DNA from: Xenorhabdus sp014467285
GTDB taxonomy: Bacteria > Pseudomonadota > Gammaproteobacteria > Enterobacterales > Enterobacteriaceae
Length of the DNA: 64,000 nt
Assembly (NCBI RefSeq): GCF_014467285.1
Contig: NZ_NKHR01000005.1
Coordinates: forward strand, 1-64,000
Direction: 5' to 3'
Shown: positions 8,712 through 18,738 of the stretch, one piece after another
Layout: each line of letters starts with the position of its first letter
How positions within the stretch are numbered: position 1 is the first letter of the stretch
Translations under genes and position numbers: made by a program
The notes under the pieces: model-generated
The model's input: only the letters and a program-made list of their open reading frames with translations
Told to the model about the DNA's origin: nothing
Database searches by the model: none

Positions 8712-10291
8712 TTGCGGGTTGGATATTGCCGGGGGTTATTGCCTCCGGCCTGTTAATTATCGTTGCCCTGTCGGCATTTGGTACGCTGTGGTTCAATGCG
8801 CCTGAAAGCGACTGGCAGATATTCCTGCATGACAATTATCTCTGGCATGTGATTCAGTTCACCTTCCGGCAAGCGTTCTTATCTGCCGTATTATCGGTAA
8901 TACCCGCCATTTTCCTTGCAAGGGCGCTTTATCGCCGCCATTTTCCGGGCAAGATGCTGTTTCTGCGCTTATGCGCAATGACATTGATCCTTCCTGTTTT
9001 GGTCGCTCTGTTTGGTATTCTCACTGTTTACGGTCAAACCGGCTGGCTGGCAAATATTTCCCAATGGATAGGGGTTGAATACCGTTTTACGCCTTATGGG
9101 TTACAAGGAATTCTACTGGCGCATATTTTCTTTAATATGCCGATGGCAACACGCTTATTGCTGCAATCTCTGGAAAATATTGCCACCGAACAGCGGCAAC
9201 TTGCAGCCCAACTTGGTATGAGTGAATGGCAACATTTTCGTTTTGTGGAGTGGCCTTATCTGCGTCGCCAAATTTTGCCGACAGGCGCACTGATTTTCAT
9301 GCTGTGTTTTGCCAGTTTTGCCACTGTGCTTGCATTGGGTGGCGGCCCTGCGGCTACCACTATCGAACTGGCTATTTATCAGGCAATCAGTTATGACTAT
9401 GATCTCTCTCAAGCTGCCCTGCTCGCCCTGATACAACTTTTTTGCTGCCTCAGTTTGGTATTACTCAGCCAAAAACTCAAAGGCACCTTTTCTGTCGGTT
9501 ACAGCCATCAACAAAAATGGCGTAATCCACAGGATTCATGGCTGAGAAAACTATCCGATGGTTTACTGATTAGCATGGCGTTACTACTTCTGCTGCCTCC
9601 TTTGCTAGCCGTCATTATCGATGGACTGAACCTCAGTATTTTTACTGTCCTGAGCCAGCCCGCTTTATGGCAGGCCCTTATCACTTCCATCGTGATTGCA
9701 CTGGGCGCCGGATTACTTTGTGTCGTACTGACCATGATGCTGCTATGGAGTAGCCGCGAATTACGTTTACGTCATTTATCGCACTGGGGACAAGCGATGG
9801 AAACCAGCGGTTTGCTGATTCTTGCCATGCCGGGTATTGTCCTTGCTACAGGTTTTTTCCTTTTACTGAATACCACTATTGGCATACCCCAATCACCTTA
9901 CGGATTGGTTATCTTGACCAACGCACTGATGGCGATCCCTTATGCTTTAAAAGTATTAGAAAATCCAATGCGTGATTTGGCTGAACGCTACAACCCTCTA
10001 TGCCGTTCCCTCAATATTCAGGGTATTCATCGGCTGCGTCTCATCGAGCTTAAAGCTCTGAAAATCCCATTGGCACAAGCACTGGCTTTCGCCTGTGTAC
10101 TGTCAATTGGTGATTTTGGGGTTGTCGCATTATTTGGCAACGAAGATTTTCGTACTCTGCCCTTCTATCTTTATCAACAAATTGGGGCATACCGCAGTCA
10201 GGATGGTGCAGTCACCGCGTTCTTACTGCTTCTTCTCTGTTTTATTTTATTCACTGTTATTGAACGTCTACCGAGCCGACGCCATGATTAA
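8687..10291 (+). CDS. thiP: Thiamine/TPP ABC transporter, permease
   Basis: Inner-membrane permease of ThiBPQ: a long protein (534 residues) with about twelve hydrophobic segments and two binding-protein-dependent permease halves, each with an EAA-like loop (AAQLGMSEWQHFRFVEWP and SLNIQGIHRLRLIELKAL). The start MAKRCQPLIAGW at 8687 matches the E. coli N-terminus; an in-frame ATG four codons upstream is possible. It overlaps thiB by 25 bp and thiQ by 8 bp. Confidence 0.97.
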   Translation: MAKRCQPLIAGWILPGVIASGLLIIVALSAFGTLWFNAPESDWQIFLHDNYLWHVIQFTFRQAFLSAVLSVIPAIFLARALYRRHFPGKMLFLRLCAMTLILPVLVALFGILTVYGQTGWLANISQWIGVEYRFTPYGLQGILLAHIFFNMPMATRLLLQSLENIATEQRQLAAQLGMSEWQHFRFVEWPYLRRQILPTGALIFMLCFASFATVLALGGGPAATTIELAIYQAISYDYDLSQAALLALIQLFCCLSLVLLSQKLKGTFSVGYSHQQKWRNPQDSWLRKLSDGLLISMALLLLLPPLLAVIIDGLNLSIFTVLSQPALWQALITSIVIALGAGLLCVVLTMMLLWSSRELRLRHLSHWGQAMETSGLLILAMPGIVLATGFFLLLNTTIGIPQSPYGLVILTNALMAIPYALKVLENPMRDLAERYNPLCRSLNIQGIHRLRLIELKALKIPLAQALAFACVLSIGDFGVVALFGNEDFRTLPFYLYQQIGAYRSQDGAVTAFLLLLLCFILFTVIERLPSRRHD

Positions 10292-10988
10292 ACTCGATAA
10301 TGTCACTTATACTTACGAACATCTTGCCATGCAGTTTGATGTGAACGTTAAAGCCGGGGAACGCATTGCGATCCTTGGTCCAAGCGGAGCAGGCAAAAGT
10401 ACCTTATTAAGTTTAATGGCGGGTTTCCAATTTCCTGAGCATGGAAAAATCTGGCTGAATAATGAAGATCATACGAATACCCCTCCTTCTAAGCGGCCTG
10501 TTTCTATGTTATTTCAGGAAAACAATCTGTTTTCCCATTTAACCATTGCGCAAAATATTGGTTTAGGTTTACACCCCGGATTGCGCTTAAATACCGAACA
10601 AAAGCAAATACTCCAGCAGATCGCTACTCAGGTATCGCTGGAGGAATGCCTCTCTCGCTTACCCGCTCAACTTTCTGGCGGTCAACGCCAACGCGCAGCA
10701 TTAGCACGTTGCTTGGTTCGCCATCAACCTATTTTATTGCTGGATGAACCCTTTTCAGCGCTTGATCCTGCTTTACGTAATGAAATGCTGGAATTGCTGG
10801 ATCAAATCTGTCGTGAACGCCAAATTACTCTATTGATGGTGTCTCATAATCTTGATGACGCAGCAAAAATCGCTCCACGTTCGTTACTGATTGTGGATGG
10901 GAAAATTCATTATGATGGTGCAACAGATAAATTGATGAGTGGAGAGGCTGATGAGGCGGTGATTTTGGGGATAGATAGCTATAAATAA
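10284..10988 (+). CDS. thiQ: Thiamine/TPP ABC transporter, ATP-binding protein
   Basis: ATPase subunit of ThiBPQ, 234 residues. Walker A is GPSGAGKST (about residues 33-41), the ABC signature is LSGGQRQRAALAR, Walker B is ILLLDEPFSALDP and the switch His lies in MVSHNLDD. The ATG at 10284 is chosen because MIKLDNVTYTY is the normal ThiQ start and sits within the end of thiP; the frame stays open upstream but encodes nothing family-like. Its stop lies inside the left arm of a strong terminator. Confidence 0.97.
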   Translation: MIKLDNVTYTYEHLAMQFDVNVKAGERIAILGPSGAGKSTLLSLMAGFQFPEHGKIWLNNEDHTNTPPSKRPVSMLFQENNLFSHLTIAQNIGLGLHPGLRLNTEQKQILQQIATQVSLEECLSRLPAQLSGGQRQRAALARCLVRHQPILLLDEPFSALDPALRNEMLELLDQICRERQITLLMVSHNLDDAAKIAPRSLLIVDGKIHYDGATDKLMSGEADEAVILGIDSYK

Positions 10989-11013
10989 AGCGCCATTAAA
11001 TGGCGCTTTATTT
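10983..11013. terminator. Bidirectional terminator between thiQ and the glycosyltransferase
   Basis: A perfect 14-bp stem, AAATAAAGCGCCAT pairing with ATGGCGCTTTATTT, has a 3-nt loop and A/T-rich flanks on both sides. It lies between two convergent genes and can serve both. Confidence 0.9.
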
Positions 11014-11016
11014 AAA

Positions 11017-12720
11017 TTATTTATTATCTCCCAACCCCGCCTTTTTATAAACCACCAAATTTTCACGATCTTGACCCGGCCTATGCCCCTGCCAAAATAA
11101 CACCATGCCTTTAGGTGCAGGATCTATCTCTTCAGATAAAAATAAAACAAGCAACCAATCACATTTTTTGGGGGCATCAAAGGTTTTCTGTTGTTGATGC
11201 AAAATATGGGCATAGTAATAGAGCATTGGCGCTTCAGATTCGCCAATATTATATGAAGCCATGCAGTCATTATCTTGATATACCCCTGCTAACTTCTCCT
11301 TTAAATCAAGAAAAGTGCCTTGATAACCTTTGGTGTAGTCAATCCAACCGACAAATAATGTAAAGACTAATCCCCAAACTGTGGCGATACCCAGAACCCA
11401 ATTTTGGGCGGCGCGCAAAGCGGGAGATTTAGAAATAAGCCAATTTTTGGCTACCCATACTGCTGTAATTAAAACAGCGATAGTAAATATAAATCCAGAA
11501 AAATGTATCTGATAACTCATTGGCAACCATCTGCCAAGTGGCGTTAACCAGTGTTTATAATCCGTGAAAAGTGCTAAGAAATAACAGCCCCATAAAAATA
11601 TAATCAGAACAGACCAAAGTATGGAGGAAAATAAGGTCAAATATTTATAGATTATTTGAGGTATTTTAATGAAGGTCTGTGTTGCTAAAATCGCCATAGG
11701 TGCAATAAAAGGCAGTAAATATAATGCCCGGCCAGAGGCTGATATTTGTAATAAAACAACACCTAATACAACAAATGCGGAGCAAAGGAAATAGTGTTCA
11801 TCAGACAATGACTTGATTGGATTCATTAATATGAAGATGAAAGCCAAAACTCCTGATGGCAGAGCGAATAAAAGCACGGCTTCGGGGATCATAGTTAAAT
11901 TACCTCTGGCTCCGAGGTCTTCAACAGAGAAACCTAAAAAGCGACCGATATTATTATCCCAAAACCAGACTTTAAATAAATCAGGATGTTCAATAAGTAA
12001 CATGACTGGCCACGGCAGGATGAATACCAGTGCAATAATGCCTGACAAAAAAGTATTTAACCCATATTGTTTAGTGCGACACTGTTTTAGAAAAATGGGG
12101 GCAAGAAGCAAGCAAATCCATAATAATCCCGGAATAAATACCCCTTTTGATAACAATGTCATAACTGTACCGATAATTAACCATAAACAGGAGTAACTTG
12201 TTTTTTCTTGTTTGATTAACCCCAGTAAGCCATATAAGCCGATGGTTGTTCCTGCTATCAATGAGGTATCAGTAAACATATCGTGACTGTGACGAACCAA
12301 GCCGGGAGCACTTACATACAAAGCAAAGGCGATCCATATCCGGCTGTCTGTAAAGTGTCTGGCATCAAATACACGCCGGGATAACAAAATAAAAAAGGAA
12401 AAATTGATTATAGAAAAAAATAAAGTGGCGGTTCTGGCTGCATCGTGCATCGGAAGCCAAGGGGACAATAAATGTATAAACGAGGTTGCTGTCCAATAAT
12501 ACAGAGGGGGCTTTTCCATAAAAGGTTGCCCCGCATTTTTGGGCACTAACCAATTTCCCGTTTCATACATGGTTTGAATAATACCAAAACTATAATTTTC
12601 ATCTTGTTTCCACGGAGTATGCCCATAAATACCAGGTAATAAATAAAGCAACGTGAAAGCCAGAAATAACAGTAATACTTTGATATCTGTCTGAGTCAGT
12701 TTATTGGGTTTATTCATCAA
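11017..12720 (-). CDS. ArnT-like membrane glycosyltransferase (PMT/GT39-GT83 family)
   Basis: A 567-residue polytopic protein with about twelve hydrophobic segments. The first periplasmic loop has the acidic pattern WKQDENYSFGIIQTM and then PFMEKPPLYYW, as in ArnT-type polyprenyl-phosphate sugar transferases. The likely role is transfer of a sugar from an undecaprenyl carrier to a cell-surface acceptor such as lipid A or a glycan, but substrate and acceptor are not shown. It is not in an arn operon; it lies alone between thiQ and polB where E. coli carries araBAD, so it may be an accessory gene. A promoter should lie in the AT-rich gap upstream. Confidence 0.8.
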   Translation of the reverse strand: MMNKPNKLTQTDIKVLLLFLAFTLLYLLPGIYGHTPWKQDENYSFGIIQTMYETGNWLVPKNAGQPFMEKPPLYYWTATSFIHLLSPWLPMHDAARTATLFFSIINFSFFILLSRRVFDARHFTDSRIWIAFALYVSAPGLVRHSHDMFTDTSLIAGTTIGLYGLLGLIKQEKTSYSCLWLIIGTVMTLLSKGVFIPGLLWICLLLAPIFLKQCRTKQYGLNTFLSGIIALVFILPWPVMLLIEHPDLFKVWFWDNNIGRFLGFSVEDLGARGNLTMIPEAVLLFALPSGVLAFIFILMNPIKSLSDEHYFLCSAFVVLGVVLLQISASGRALYLLPFIAPMAILATQTFIKIPQIIYKYLTLFSSILWSVLIIFLWGCYFLALFTDYKHWLTPLGRWLPMSYQIHFSGFIFTIAVLITAVWVAKNWLISKSPALRAAQNWVLGIATVWGLVFTLFVGWIDYTKGYQGTFLDLKEKLAGVYQDNDCMASYNIGESEAPMLYYYAHILHQQQKTFDAPKKCDWLLVLFLSEEIDPAPKGMVLFWQGHRPGQDRENLVVYKKAGLGDNK

Positions 12721-13063
12721 TATTTACCAGATTCAATTAACATTTATCTTCTCCATAAAAATAGATATCATCTTATACAATTAAAAATAACAACAAAAGG
12801 CTATTATCATAACTATATGATAATTAAATATATTATAGTTGGTTAATATCATTGATATTAACTTAATAAAATTAAATCTATTGAAATGAATTTCTAAATT
12901 TTACTTACAATATTAATTAATAAATACGATTTCTTTAGGGAATTTTTATTCCTACCCCAAGACTTAATTCCACAAAAATACTGTATAAATAACCACTATC
13001 AGTGCTATGATTGAAATTACCTTTACAAAACCAGATATAGCTGATTACTTTTAATAAAAAACC
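12721..13063. other. AT-rich divergent promoter region, glycosyltransferase and polB
   Basis: The 343 bp between two divergent genes are very AT-rich, especially 12760-12930. No gene is supported. A CTGTATAAAT motif at 12981-12990 resembles the left half of the E. coli polB LexA box, but the right half does not read ACAG at the standard spacing, so an SOS operator is only a weak suggestion. Confidence 0.5.
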
Positions 13064-15412
13064 ATGCAGATAAATCACGTTGAACAAGGTCTTATACTGA
13101 CCCGTCACTGGAAAGATACCTCGTCTGGCATCGAGTTGGTGTATTGGCTGGCGACAGATAACGGGGCACGTCGCATCACAATTCCTCACCAAAAAGCCGT
13201 TGCCTTTATTCCTCAACATGATTTACCTAAAGCCAAGCGTTTATTGGCACAAGAAAAACATTTCCAACTAAAAGCATTGTCACTGAAAGATTTCAACCGT
13301 CAGCCTGTCGCAGCACTATATTGTTTACAATATCACCACCTGCAATATCTGGAGAAAACCTTTAAAGAACAGGATATTCCGCTCTATGAGGCTGATATTC
13401 GGCCGCCCGATCGGTTTATGATGGAGCGCTTTATTACTGCCCCTGTCTGGTTCAGCCAGAAACCTGACGGAAGTTATCAAATGAAGGCCAATCCCACCTA
13501 TCGCCCTAAGCTGAAATGGGTATCTCTGGATATTGAAACCAGTCAGCATGGGGAATTGTATTCCATTGGCTTAGCGGGATGTGGTGAGAAAACGGTGCTT
13601 ATGCTAGGGCCGAAGAATGGCAGCCAGCAGGATCTCAATTTCAAACTGGAATATGTCGCCAGCCGTCCACTGATGCTGGAAAAACTCAATGAATGGCTGG
13701 CTCATTACGACCCTGATGCCATTATTGGCTGGAATCTGATTCAGTTTGATTTAAGGGTGTTACAGCAACATGCTGAGCGCTATAACGTGCCGCTAAAATT
13801 CGGCCGTAATCAGGGTTTGCTCGAATGGCGGGAACATGGCTTCAAAGCAGGCCACTTTTTTGCCGCAGCAGAAGGCCGCTTGATTATTGATGGTATTGAA
13901 GCGCTGAAAACGGCAACGTGGAATTTTCCTTCATTCAGCCTTGAATATGTTGCACAAACGCTATTGGGAGAAGGGAAATCCCTTGATAATCCCTATGACC
14001 GCATGGATGAAATCAATCGTCGCTTTCAGGAAGATAAGCCCGCCCTCGCCCACTATAATTTGCAGGACTGTATTCTCGTCAATCGTATTTTTGAGAAAGC
14101 GGATCTCATGGCGTTCTTATTGGAACGCGCTACGGTAACAGGCTTGGCGGTGGATCGCAGCGGCGGTTCTGTGGCTGCGTTCACCCATCTTTATCTGCCA
14201 AGAATGCACCGGATTGGCTATGTCGCTCCCGTTCAGCCAACTTATTTCGATGATAACAGTCCGGGGGGGTTTGTGATGGATTCATTCCCGGGGTTGTATG
14301 ATTCGGTATTGGTGCTGGATTACAAGAGTCTTTATCCTTCGATTATTCGCACATTCCTGATCGATCCGGTTGGTATGGTCGAAGGAATTGCCGCTCCCGA
14401 CTATGAACATGCTGTCCCCGGTTTTAAGCAAGCCTTCTTCTCCCGGACACAACATTGCCTGCCCGATATCGTTACGCAAATCTGGTACGAACGTGACAAG
14501 GCCAAAAAACAACAAAACGCTCCGCTTTCCCAAGCCCTGAAAATTATTATGAATGCGTTTTATGGGGTGCTTGGTGCTTCCGGCTGCCATTTTTTTGATC
14601 CTCGCCTGACATCCTCAATCACCATGCGTGGGCATAAAATCATGCATCAAACCCGTGAGTTAATAGAATCACAAGGCTATCAGGTGATTTATGGCGATAC
14701 GGATTCTACGTTTGTTTGGCTGAAACGCCCCCATTCTGAAAAAGAAGCCAGCCAAATTGGGCATGCGCTGGCGCAATTTGTTAACCAGTGGTGGAAAAAT
14801 CATCTCAAAACCGAATTCAACCTTGAAAGTGTGCTGGAATTAGAATTTGAAACGCACTATCGGCGCTTCCTGATGCCAACAGTACGAGGTGCGGAGCAAG
14901 GCAGTAAAAAGCGTTATGCCGGGCTGAGTGGCGATAAAGTGATTTTCAAAGGGCTGGAAACGGTAAGAACTGACTGGACGCCACTCGCACAAATATTCCA
15001 AAAGGAGTTATATACTCTGATCTTCCATCAGAAACCCCATCAGAATTATATCCGTGAGTATATTGCCAAAACGCTGGCAGGTGAGTTTGATGATCATCTT
15101 GTTTACCGCAAACGGCTACGCCGCAAATTGTCTGATTACCAGCGCAATGTTCCCCCTCATGTCAGGGCTGCACGTTTGGCGGATGAATATAACCAACAGC
15201 ATAATCGCCCATTGCAGTACCAAAACGGAGGTTGGATCAACTATATCATCACTCAATCCGGGCCTGAACCGTTGGAAAATCAGACTTCACCTCCCGATTA
15301 TGAGCACTATATCAATAAGCAATTGATGCCGATTGCCGATGCTATCTTGCCATTTATTCAGGATGACTTTATGACCTTGCTGACAGGGCAAATGAGCATC
15401 TCTTTTGAGTAA
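13064..15412 (+). CDS. polB: DNA polymerase II (family B)
   Basis: Family B polymerase with 3'-5' exonuclease used in replication restart and translesion synthesis. Exonuclease motifs: DIETSQHGELYSIG (about residue 156), NLIQFDLRVL and YNLQDC. Polymerase motifs: DYKSLYPSIIR (about residue 417), NAFYGVLGA and the catalytic YGDTDSTFV (about residue 544). The length of 782 residues matches E. coli. It is followed by rapA, as in E. coli. SOS control is typical of the family, but a clean LexA box was not found here. Confidence 0.97.
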   Translation: MQINHVEQGLILTRHWKDTSSGIELVYWLATDNGARRITIPHQKAVAFIPQHDLPKAKRLLAQEKHFQLKALSLKDFNRQPVAALYCLQYHHLQYLEKTFKEQDIPLYEADIRPPDRFMMERFITAPVWFSQKPDGSYQMKANPTYRPKLKWVSLDIETSQHGELYSIGLAGCGEKTVLMLGPKNGSQQDLNFKLEYVASRPLMLEKLNEWLAHYDPDAIIGWNLIQFDLRVLQQHAERYNVPLKFGRNQGLLEWREHGFKAGHFFAAAEGRLIIDGIEALKTATWNFPSFSLEYVAQTLLGEGKSLDNPYDRMDEINRRFQEDKPALAHYNLQDCILVNRIFEKADLMAFLLERATVTGLAVDRSGGSVAAFTHLYLPRMHRIGYVAPVQPTYFDDNSPGGFVMDSFPGLYDSVLVLDYKSLYPSIIRTFLIDPVGMVEGIAAPDYEHAVPGFKQAFFSRTQHCLPDIVTQIWYERDKAKKQQNAPLSQALKIIMNAFYGVLGASGCHFFDPRLTSSITMRGHKIMHQTRELIESQGYQVIYGDTDSTFVWLKRPHSEKEASQIGHALAQFVNQWWKNHLKTEFNLESVLELEFETHYRRFLMPTVRGAEQGSKKRYAGLSGDKVIFKGLETVRTDWTPLAQIFQKELYTLIFHQKPHQNYIREYIAKTLAGEFDDHLVYRKRLRRKLSDYQRNVPPHVRAARLADEYNQQHNRPLQYQNGGWINYIITQSGPEPLENQTSPPDYEHYINKQLMPIADAILPFIQDDFMTLLTGQMSISFE

Positions 15413-15630
15413 TGGATATTTTTGCAGGTGACGGCTTGCTCAGCATCAATTAACATATCGCCCCTCTAAAGGGGAATGGTGCTTTTGTGACCTCGTTATC
15501 AAAAAAACAGGCGCTATAAAGTCCATTGAAAACTATCCCTATCGATAACCAATGATGATCGATATCCAACAAAAGCAGCCATCCTGCAACCATAAATAAC
15601 ATTGTCTAACAGAAAACTGAGCCAAAATTT

Positions 15631-18540
15631 ATGCCATTTACTCTTGGTCAACGCTGGATAAGCGATACAGAAAGCGAACTTGGATTAGGAACAGTCGTAG
15701 CGCTTGATGCGCGCATGGTGACGTTGCTTTTTCCTGCCAGCGGAGAAAACCGCCTTTACGCACGCAATGACTCCCCCATTACCCGCGTTATGTTTAATGT
15801 GGGCGATACCGTGACCAGTCACGAAAGCTGGAAACTCAAGATCGATGATGTTCAGCAAGATAATGGCCTGCTGATCTACGTCGGTACTCGTCTGGATACC
15901 GAAGAAGAAAATATCTGCCTGCGGGAAGTTTTTCTGGATAGCAAGCTGACGTTTAATAAGCCGCAGGATCGTCTGTTTGCCGGTCAAATTGACCGCATGG
16001 ATCGCTTTGCACTGCGTTTTCGCGCCCGTAAGCACCAGAGCGAACAATTTCGTCTGGCTGAAAGTGGGTTGCGTGGTATTCGTGCCAGTTTGATCCCTCA
16101 CCAGTTACACATTGCCAATGAAGTGGGTAAGCGTCACGCCCCTCGTGTGTTACTGGCGGATGAAGTTGGTCTGGGGAAAACCATTGAAGCGGGCATGATT
16201 ATCCATCAGCAATTGATGGCCGGGCGTGCCGATCGGGTGTTGGTCATTGTGCCAGACAGCTTGCAACACCAATGGCTGGTAGAAATGCTGCGCCGGTTCA
16301 ACCTGCGTTTTTCGCTGTTTGATGATGGTCGATATAGCGAAGCGCTGCATGACAGTGACAACCCATTTGAAACCGAGCAATTGGTTATCTGTTCTCTGGA
16401 TTTTGTTCGCCGCAATAAGCAGCGTTTCGAACATCTGCTGGAGGCGAGTTGGGATTTAATGGTGGTGGATGAAGCTCACCATTTGGCATGGAGCGAAAAA
16501 GCCCCAAGCCGCGAATATCATGCTATCGAACAATTGGCAGAGCAAATTCCTTCTGTTCTGCTGTTGACAGCGACACCTGAGCAGTTGGGGCAAGAGAGCC
16601 ACTTTGCCCGTCTGCGTCTGCTGGACGCAAACCGCTTCCACGATTATCAGGCATTTATTGATGAACAACAGAAATATCGTCCTGTTGCGGATGCCGTCAC
16701 GTTATTGTTGTCCGGTGAAACGCTGAATAATGACCAGCAAAATGTGATTGTTGAGTTGATCAGTGAGCAGGATATTGAACCTCTTCTGAAAGCAGCAAAC
16801 AGCCATCAGGATGAAGAGAGTGAAAATGCTCGCCGTGAACTGATCTCTATGCTGATGGATCGCCACGGCACCAGCCGGTTGCTGTTCCGTAATACCCGTG
16901 GTGGCGTGAAAGGTTTCCCTCATCGCGAACTGCACGAGATTAAGTTACCTTTGCCTGCCCAATACCAGACGGCAATCAAAGTTTCTGAAATCATGGGCGC
17001 CAAAAAAACCGTGGAAGCACGCGCCAAAGATATGCTCTATCCTGAGCGGATCTATCAGGAGTTCGAAGGTGAAAACGCCACATGGTGGAACTTCGATCCT
17101 CGCGTAGAATGGCTGTTGGGTTTCTTGATGGCAAACCGTGACGAAAAAGTTCTGGTGATCTGTGCCAAAGCAGAAACTGCGCTGCAACTGGAGCAAGTTC
17201 TGCGGGAGCGCGAAGGTATCCGCAGTGCCGTATTCCATGAAGGCTTGTCCCTGTTGGAACGCGACCGCGCAGCGGCTTACTTTGCTTCTGAAGAAGAAGG
17301 GGCGCAAGTGCTGCTCTGTTCTGAAATTGGCTCCGAAGGGCGTAACTTCCAGTTTGCCAATCAGCTCGTCATGTTTGATCTGCCATTTAACCCTGATTTG
17401 CTGGAACAGCGTATCGGACGTCTGGATCGTATCGGTCAGAGCCGCGATATCAAGATCAGCGTGCCTTATCTGGAAAATACGGCGCAATCGATTCTCCTGC
17501 GCTGGTATCACGAAGGTCTGGATGCGTTTGAACATACCTGCCCGACAGGCCGTTCTATCTACGACAAGTATTATGAAGTTCTGTTGAATTTCCTTGCCAA
17601 GCCAAACGAGCAGGCGGGTTTCAATGAATTTATTGCGGAATGCCGCACGCATCACGAACAACTCAAACAGCAACTGGAACAAGGCCGTGACCGTCTGCTG
17701 GAAATGAATTCTAACGGTGGCGAGCAAGGCCAAAAACTGGCAGAAACAATCGCCGCACAAGATAACGATACGGATCTGGTGAATTTTGCCCTGAACCTGT
17801 TCGATATCATCGGCATCAATCAGGAAGATCGCTGTGATAATATTATCGCCCTGCAACCATCTGATCATATGCTGGTACCTGATTTTCCCGGATTACCGAA
17901 AGATGGCTGCTCCATTACGTTTAGCCGTGAAAAAGCGCTATCCCGTGAGGATACTCAATTTCTGAGCTGGGAACATCCAATTATCCGTAATGGCCTGGAT
18001 TTAATCCTGTCAGGAGATACCGGAAGCTGCGCTGTTTCTATTCTGAAAAACAAGGCACTGCCGGTCGGTACGCTATTGGTTGAGTTAATTTACGTTGTTG
18101 AAGCACAAGCGCCTAAACATCTGCAATTAACCCGCTTCTTGCCACCAACGCCTGTGCGCCTCTTGTTGGATCTGAAAGGCACCGATCTGGCTCCTCAGGT
18201 AGAGTTTGAGAGTTTCAACCGCCAGTTAAATGCCATCAATCGCCACAATGCCAGCAAACTGGTTAATGCGGTACAGAAAGAAGTTCATGCGATTTTGCAA
18301 CAATCAGAACCTCTGATTGAAAAACAAGCGCGTAAATTGATTGAGAAAGCCAAAAAAGAAGCAGATGAAGTCCTGTCAGCAGAATTGTCACGTCTGGAAG
18401 CCCTGAAAGCGGTTAACCCGAATATCCGTGATGATGAGCTGGAAGCGATTGAATCTGAGCACAAGCATCTGTTGCTTAACCTTGATCAAGCTAACTGGCG
18501 TCTGGATGCTATTCGTCTGGTGGTTGTTTCTCATCAATAA
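15631..18540 (+). CDS. rapA: RNA polymerase-associated ATPase RapA (HepA)
   Basis: SWI/SNF-family ATPase that binds RNA polymerase and helps it recycle. The 969-residue protein has Walker A DEVGLGKTIEAG (about residue 176), the DEAH box VVDEAHHLAW, and the C-terminal helicase segment GSEGRNFQFANQLV then QRIGRLDRIGQ. It stands between polB and rluA, the conserved order. A strong terminator follows at 18606. The 218-bp spacer after polB has no supported gene. Confidence 0.98.
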   Translation: MPFTLGQRWISDTESELGLGTVVALDARMVTLLFPASGENRLYARNDSPITRVMFNVGDTVTSHESWKLKIDDVQQDNGLLIYVGTRLDTEEENICLREVFLDSKLTFNKPQDRLFAGQIDRMDRFALRFRARKHQSEQFRLAESGLRGIRASLIPHQLHIANEVGKRHAPRVLLADEVGLGKTIEAGMIIHQQLMAGRADRVLVIVPDSLQHQWLVEMLRRFNLRFSLFDDGRYSEALHDSDNPFETEQLVICSLDFVRRNKQRFEHLLEASWDLMVVDEAHHLAWSEKAPSREYHAIEQLAEQIPSVLLLTATPEQLGQESHFARLRLLDANRFHDYQAFIDEQQKYRPVADAVTLLLSGETLNNDQQNVIVELISEQDIEPLLKAANSHQDEESENARRELISMLMDRHGTSRLLFRNTRGGVKGFPHRELHEIKLPLPAQYQTAIKVSEIMGAKKTVEARAKDMLYPERIYQEFEGENATWWNFDPRVEWLLGFLMANRDEKVLVICAKAETALQLEQVLREREGIRSAVFHEGLSLLERDRAAAYFASEEEGAQVLLCSEIGSEGRNFQFANQLVMFDLPFNPDLLEQRIGRLDRIGQSRDIKISVPYLENTAQSILLRWYHEGLDAFEHTCPTGRSIYDKYYEVLLNFLAKPNEQAGFNEFIAECRTHHEQLKQQLEQGRDRLLEMNSNGGEQGQKLAETIAAQDNDTDLVNFALNLFDIIGINQEDRCDNIIALQPSDHMLVPDFPGLPKDGCSITFSREKALSREDTQFLSWEHPIIRNGLDLILSGDTGSCAVSILKNKALPVGTLLVELIYVVEAQAPKHLQLTRFLPPTPVRLLLDLKGTDLAPQVEFESFNRQLNAINRHNASKLVNAVQKEVHAILQQSEPLIEKQARKLIEKAKKEADEVLSAELSRLEALKAVNPNIRDDELEAIESEHKHLLLNLDQANWRLDAIRLVVVSHQ

Positions 18541-18605
18541 TAGTTTCTCGCCAGTAATAGCGGCTTATCAATAATGGCTTATCGCCAATCATTGCTTTAA
18601 ACTCA

Positions 18606-18639
18606 GGGGGTTTTCTTCACGAAAGCCCCCGTCATTTTT
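18606..18639 (+). terminator. Rho-independent terminator downstream of rapA
   Basis: GGGGGTTTTC pairs with GAAAGCCCCC (one G-U pair) around a TTCAC loop, followed by GTCATTTTT. It lies 65 nt past the rapA stop and separates rapA from rluA. Confidence 0.85.
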
Positions 18640-18645
18640 CCGATT

Positions 18646-18725
18646 TGACTATTTTTCGACACGACTATTTTTCGACACGACTATTTTTTAACACGACTAT
18701 TTTTCAACACGATCATCCTTCAACA
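18646..18725 (+). repeat. Five 16-bp tandem repeats immediately upstream of rluA
   Basis: Five consecutive units close to CGACTATTTTTCGACA run from the rapA terminator to within a few bases of the rluA ribosome-binding site. Units 2-4 differ at two or three bases; the last is the most diverged (CGATCATCCTTCAACA). No coding potential is evident. Confidence 0.9.
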
Positions 18726-18738
18726 TATGGGAGCTATT

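Noticed and set aside
10095..10283. 63-codon N-terminal extension of thiQ
   Set aside because: It lies within thiP in another frame and lacks similarity to ThiQ; the family start is at 10284.
12981..12996. LexA box for polB
   Set aside because: Only the CTGT half and part of the centre match; the right half is not ACAG at the normal spacing.
16945..17868. 307-codon open frame antisense to rapA
   Set aside because: It lies wholly inside the conserved rapA coding region on the other strand and shows no recognisable domain; rapA motifs explain the conservation.
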